This document shows positions 59,926 to 64,000 of a DNA stretch of 64,000 nucleotides, piece after piece. Position 1 is the first letter of the stretch; the number at the start of each line of letters is the position of its first letter. Under the pieces are notes generated by a model. That model saw only the letters and a program-made list of their open reading frames with translations, did no database searches and was not told where the DNA came from. A program made the position numbers and the translations under genes. Source of the stretch: Xylogone sp. PMI_703 (Eukaryota > Ascomycota > Leotiomycetes); NCBI GenBank assembly GCA_021399445.1, contig JAJTUQ010000004.1:5208001-5272000 (forward strand), given 5' to 3'.

Positions 59926-60390
59926 ATTATGTCTAGATAATATTATGGTTACTTATAATAAATATAGTCGAGAGCTAGTATTTAGACGATAACTATTCGT
60001 GTTTAGCAAAAGTACAGTAAGGTGCACATCTTTAAAGTGATAGAGTTGGGTGGCGCTCGCGTGGAGTCTTGATATTACCTAAGCGAAGGTTCCCACTGCA
60101 AATGTGAACTCCCCTTGTCCATCTCGATGACCCCACAACAACTTCCTGTGATACCCAGACTTGCACGAAAGTACCTTGATATTAGAGTGTGATCCTTTAC
60201 AGAGAGATTCCATAGGCCTTGGATCGCCCGCCGGCATCAACTTTCTTGTATCTCCTTAGTATCCTATCAAGCTATTCACCGCGTGCCTCAATCGTCATTA
60301 CAACATAGCTCCCCTCTATCAACATTATAATCAACGCCTCCATCGCAACTTTAATATCTTCACCACTCCCCTATTAGAACCCATCCAAAC
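59926..60390. other. Spacer between EXO84 and PP2A catalytic subunit
   Basis: 465 bp, with the 3' end of EXO84 and the promoter of the PP2A gene. The last ~130 bases are pyrimidine-rich leader. Nothing else recognised. Confidence 0.55.
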
Positions 60391-61642
60391 ATGGATACGA
60401 ACATGGAAGATGTGGGCCGAGTTCCGGAGCCTTCGAGGCTATCACCAACATCAGAACCAACAACCATACCTACACTTGATGGATGGATTGAGAGCTTGAT
60501 GGCTTGCAAACAATTGAGTGAAGGTGACGTTCAGAAACTCTGCGATAAGGTATGCTAGTTCATACGTTTTTGGGTGATATTCTAACGTGGCTTTCAATCA
60601 GGCACGAGAGGTGCTCCAGGAAGAGTCAAACGTACAGCCAGTGGTAAGGATTCATCTCTTCCAGTCTCATAGTTTCTCTAACATAAAATTTGAAGAAATG
60701 CCCCGTCACAGTATGCGGTGATATTCATGGTCAATTCCACGACTTAATGGAACTTTTTAGAATTGGTGGTCCAAATCCAGATACCAATTATTTATTTATG
60801 GGTACGCCCCTAATCTGATGTGTCACGCGACAAACATAGAACTAAGACTCACATCTCATAAAGGCGATTATGTCGATCGAGGCTACTACTCTGTTGAAAC
60901 CGTTACCCTTCTCGTTGCTCTCAAAATCCGATACCCCCAGCGCATTACCATCCTTCGCGGGAACCACGAATCCCGCCAAATCACCCAAGTCTACGGCTTC
61001 TACGACGAGTGTCTCCGTAAGTACGGTAATGCCAACGTGTGGAAGTTTTTCACAGACCTTTTCGACTACCTCCCTCTCACCGCCCTCATCGACAACCAAA
61101 TATTCTGCCTTCACGGTGGACTCTCCCCAAGTATTGATACTCTAGATAACATTCGCGCCCTCGACCGTATACAAGAAGTGCCACACGAAGGCCCAATGTG
61201 CGACCTGTTATGGTCAGATCCAGATGATAGATGCGGCTGGGGGATATCACCCAGAGGCGCTGGGTATACCTTCGGGCAGGACATCTCTGAGGCTTTCAAC
61301 CATAATAATGGGTTAACTCTCGTTGCGAGAGCGCATCAGCTTGTCATGGAGGGATACAATTGGTCTCAAGATAGGAATGTAGTAACCATATTTTCAGGTG
61401 AGTCGCGTTGTCAGAGAGTGGAGTTGTAGGGATCTAACAGTTGCAGCACCAAATTACTGTTATAGATGCGGTAACCAGGCAGCTATCATGGAGATTGATG
61501 AACACCTGAAATATACATTGTGAGTCTCTATTTTGTGTAGGTTTCTTAACACCTAGCTAACCAGTATAGCCTACAATTTGATCCTTGTCCAAGAGCAGGA
61601 GAACCAATGGTCTCACGACGTACGCCGGATTACTTCCTCTAG
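60391..61642 (+). CDS. Protein phosphatase 2A catalytic subunit
   Basis: Six exons: 60391-60549, 60602-60643, 60696-60801, 60864-61397, 61447-61519 and 61570-61642; 328 aa. The metal-binding phosphoesterase motifs are [20 protein letters not shown] and RGNHESRQ, with downstream His in ARAHQL. The end RRTPDYFL is the PP2A signature tail whose terminal Leu is carboxymethylated to control B-subunit binding; PP4 and PP6 end differently. The last exon, beginning [13 protein letters not shown], is needed to reach this tail. The N-terminus carries ~27 extra residues before [16 protein letters not shown] compared with animal PP2A. One odd residue: [12 protein letters not shown] has Cys where animal PP2A has Gly (DDRGGWG). 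It is an essential Ser/Thr phosphatase in cell cycle, TOR and polarity signalling. Confidence 0.96.
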
Positions 61643-62434
61643 AGAATCTGATGAAGGAATATCCAGTCTATATATATGCTACTCCCCAAAAGTGGCCACG
61701 AAAGGAAGATGCTAAATGGCAGACTCTGGGTGACCACATGAGGTTCAAACGACAGACTACTCCGTAGAGCTTTGAGATTAGATTGAGCACCAAGGAACTC
61801 GAAAGAAACGAGTTAATAGCGTCTGTTTTGGGAGAACCTTTATTTTCCTTGTGTAAAAATGCATTAGAAGTCGATTATAAAGATGCAAAACACAGAGAAT
61901 TAACGATAAATTAAAGTACAGGATCTTCTCAAGACTGCATTGTGAAAACCACCTGTTTTACCCTCTTATCTTTACTCTATTTAAAATGATACTCGTTACT
62001 AACGCTATTACACTATTCATTTTGATAGGGGTCAAAGTCAGGTTATAGTAAACGGCTGAGTATATGGTAGGCAGCATTATCCTATTCTAACCCTTTATCA
62101 ATGTGTCCTGAAATGACTCTAGTCCCTACAGTTCCCGCTTTTGTCAGGAAAAATAATCCCAAAGAGCTATCACAAGTGTTCCGCTCAAGTCTAACTGGGT
62201 ATCCCAAGATAACGCCTGTCCCTATTGAAGTTTGAATGAAATAGAAGTATCCAAAAAAGTAGTATAGACCTTTTAAGATAAGGAAAGAAAACTCCACCCG
62301 CTATGCTCCTTCTAGTTATTGTCTACTCCTCGCATCATGATTTTCCACTTATATTATTGTCTCATTGTAATTACCTTTCTCTTCCCTCTTCATACCCCAT
62401 TGTTTTCTGTTTTTGAGATAAAAATGTCCTAATT
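61643..62434. other. Convergent spacer, PP2A / DUF3112 gene
   Basis: 790 bp of AT-rich DNA between two stop codons. A 71-codon minus-strand frame (62297-62082) was examined and not accepted. No repeat was recognised. Confidence 0.55.
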
Positions 62435-63544
62435 TCAATTTCGAGGCGTTGTATCCTCCATCTCTACCATAGTTACAGCATCCGATCCAGCTTCAAGATC
62501 GCCTTCGACATTCTTCTGGGGCAGATTGGAATCGCTTGAACTACCAGCTGGCTCATCGTCATAGACCTCCTCCTCTGTGTTGATTCTTGCCAAGATATTG
62601 CGGCTACTGTTAGGGGGAGCGGCATCCTCATCCTGCTTTTCGGCAGGCTTCATACCTGCAGAGTAGGATCCGGGACCCATGCTTCCGTTGGGAATATGGA
62701 ACCGCTTGTCGATACGCATAATAACGGAGAGATATACGACAATGATCTCGACGGTGAAATCAAACAAGTAGAAGCAGGCGCGACTGTCGTACCACCGGGG
62801 CTTGGCAACTGGAGGCTGCACGTAGGTTGTTCCTGCACGGAAGGAAGCTCCCAAACATAGCAGGAATGAAGTGACGAAGAGGATCCGGATCTTGGTGCGG
62901 AGACGGCCTTGACCGAACTTATCGACGCTTGGCTGGCGGGGAAGGAGAAGACGGAGAGCTATGGCAGGAAGAGGCAAGAAAGCTGCGACGGCGAAGTAGG
63001 TGGTACCAATGAGGATGAGTACCCGATCGTGAGCATGAATAGCCGGATTCAGAGTAAAGAAGGACTGGATGTTGGCCGTGATAAGGCAAACTAGCATGGC
63101 GAGGATGGTCGCGATATAGATCCTGAAGGCCAAATAGAACCATTTCGACCAAGCCCAGTTAGGATGATGGGCTCTGAGAATCCGAAGTGCGAAGACGAGA
63201 TTCACGATAATCAAAATGATAACACCAGCGGCAGTGAAGATTGTTGCTGCTATGGCCAGACGGATGTTGTGTGGGTGCACTGCCCAAGCTATGCGGAGGC
63301 AGCAAGTGACGACACGGCTCACACAAAAACCAAAGAGCATACCGGACATGATGAACTTGTGACCAGCGCGCTTGTTGATTTGGAAGATAGTCATGTTGGC
63401 AATGGCTCCAATGAGGAAGGGCAGCAAAAAGACGCTCGTAGCGGGGATGTCAACACCCTTGGTAGGAGTCCCTCCCAGGGAGGCTGTTTGTGGAGGATAA
63501 GGGGCACTCAGATGAGCCCCTGGCGTTGGGATTGGTGAAGACAT
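62435..63544 (-). CDS. Seven-helix membrane protein, DUF3112 family
   Basis: Single exon, 369 aa from the ATG chosen. An upstream in-frame ATG at 63655 would add 37 residues of leader-like sequence, whereas MSSPIPTPGAHLSAPYPP is a natural start and GGTPTKGVDIPATSVFLLPF begins the conserved region. Seven hydrophobic helices follow: VFLLPFLIGAIANMTIF, FIMSGMLFGFCVSRVV, IAATIFTAAGVIILIIV, FRIYIATILAMLVCLI, VLILIGTTYFAVAAFLPLPA, IRILFVTSFLLCLGASF and YLFDFTVEIIVVYLSVIM. FRAGT and KACFYLFDFTVE-like segments (here RACFYLF) and RIDKRFHIPNGSMGPG are family marks of the fungal DUF3112 proteins, whose function is not established. The C-terminal ~80 residues are acidic and disordered, presumably cytosolic. 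The topology resembles fungal seven-helix receptors, but no ligand or G-protein role is shown. Confidence 0.85.
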   Translation of the reverse strand: MSSPIPTPGAHLSAPYPPQTASLGGTPTKGVDIPATSVFLLPFLIGAIANMTIFQINKRAGHKFIMSGMLFGFCVSRVVTCCLRIAWAVHPHNIRLAIAATIFTAAGVIILIIVNLVFALRILRAHHPNWAWSKWFYLAFRIYIATILAMLVCLITANIQSFFTLNPAIHAHDRVLILIGTTYFAVAAFLPLPAIALRLLLPRQPSVDKFGQGRLRTKIRILFVTSFLLCLGASFRAGTTYVQPPVAKPRWYDSRACFYLFDFTVEIIVVYLSVIMRIDKRFHIPNGSMGPGSYSAGMKPAEKQDEDAAPPNSSRNILARINTEEEVYDDEPAGSSSDSNLPQKNVEGDLEAGSDAVTMVEMEDTTPRN

Positions 63545-64000
63545 GATGTTATTGTTCGTAGGCTTGACTCGAGCCAGTCGCCAAGAATGAAACTGAGGAT
63601 GATCGATATGAATAATGGAGCCCGAGTACAAGTAGATATTGACAGAGTAGAGCACCGACCAAGATCAACACTTGAGCTTGATGAGCGATGAGTAATGAGT
63701 GATGAAATAAAAATACGATAAGCGGCTATTAAATCTATATGAGAGGAATGCTATGTATGAGGCAAGCCAAGCATTTGTTGTTAGATGTGGAAGAGTAAAG
63801 CCAGACTAGCATAGAGGCAAGATCTCCTATATGTAGGGCACATCTTGCATGCAGAGAAGGATACGGATTAGATCCGACTCGGACATAATCTACCATATCT
63901 AGGCACGGCAGTCAATATTGTTTCCACTGCTCACAAATCCGGACGCCACCTACCCCATGCACAGCATCGCGCCTACACTAGGCACCGCAGGGTGCAGAGA
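63545..64000. other. Upstream region of the DUF3112 gene to window end
   Basis: Promoter and leader of the minus-strand DUF3112 gene. No other gene, repeat or RNA was recognised before the window ends. Confidence 0.55.

Noticed and set aside
62082..62297. 71-codon minus-strand frame with a faint dUTPase-like pattern near its end
   Set aside because: The similarity is a few residues only, it lies in the 3' regions of two convergent genes, and it lacks the full motif set of the family.
1..64000. CRISPR array, prophage or bacterial operon structure
   Set aside because: The window is eukaryotic with spliced genes. No regularly spaced direct repeats were seen.

Overview
The window is nuclear DNA of a filamentous ascomycete (Pezizomycotina). 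Genes carry short GT-AG introns, mostly 50-110 bp, with CTAAT/CTAAC branch points, and are densely packed on both strands. The gene set is fungal: a class II chitin synthase, an Msb2-type mucin sensor, a filamentous-fungus-type dynein heavy chain and a DUF3112 membrane protein. A helotialean (Leotiomycetes) source is plausible from the general look of the genes, but nothing in the sequence proves it.

Layout. 0-7.3 kb is sparse and lineage-specific: an intronless ankyrin-repeat protein, a long empty stretch, and an orphan disordered protein carrying an internal LRLRGG motif. 7.3-24.4 kb holds an MFS permease, a mitochondrion-targeted tandem ABC ATPase, the proteasome chaperone UMP1, a prenylated UBL3-like ubiquitin-fold protein, a glutathionyl-hydroquinone reductase (GTO/ECM4 type), the ubiquitin-activating enzyme UBA1 and FKBP12. 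24.4-30.2 kb has no recognisable gene. 30.2-37.1 kb holds the cell-surface sensor MSB2 followed by a class II chitin synthase. 38-42 kb has EMC4 and the AP-2 beta adaptin as a divergent pair. 42.7-55.8 kb is the dynein heavy chain, 4,346 codons. 56.6-61.6 kb holds TOM20, EXO84 and the PP2A catalytic subunit. The window ends with a seven-helix DUF3112 protein.

The genes do not form a biosynthetic cluster; they are mostly housekeeping. Loose themes are ubiquitin/proteasome function (UMP1, the UBL3-like protein and UBA1 within 10 kb), cell surface and hyphal growth (MSB2, chitin synthase), and trafficking or transport (AP-2 beta, dynein, EXO84, TOM20, EMC4). Exon boundaries were worked out by hand from splice sites, reading phase and family similarity. 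Reading phase closes exactly in every spliced model given.

The most unusual non-coding signal is a pair of related intergenic elements (about 9461-9595 and 37497-37704). They share short sequence blocks, and their hairpins are preserved although the paired bases differ between copies. I read them as a candidate structured RNA or SINE-like family. GTAC-rich tracts recur in the intergenic spaces, and three genes have an intron at or within two codons of the start codon.
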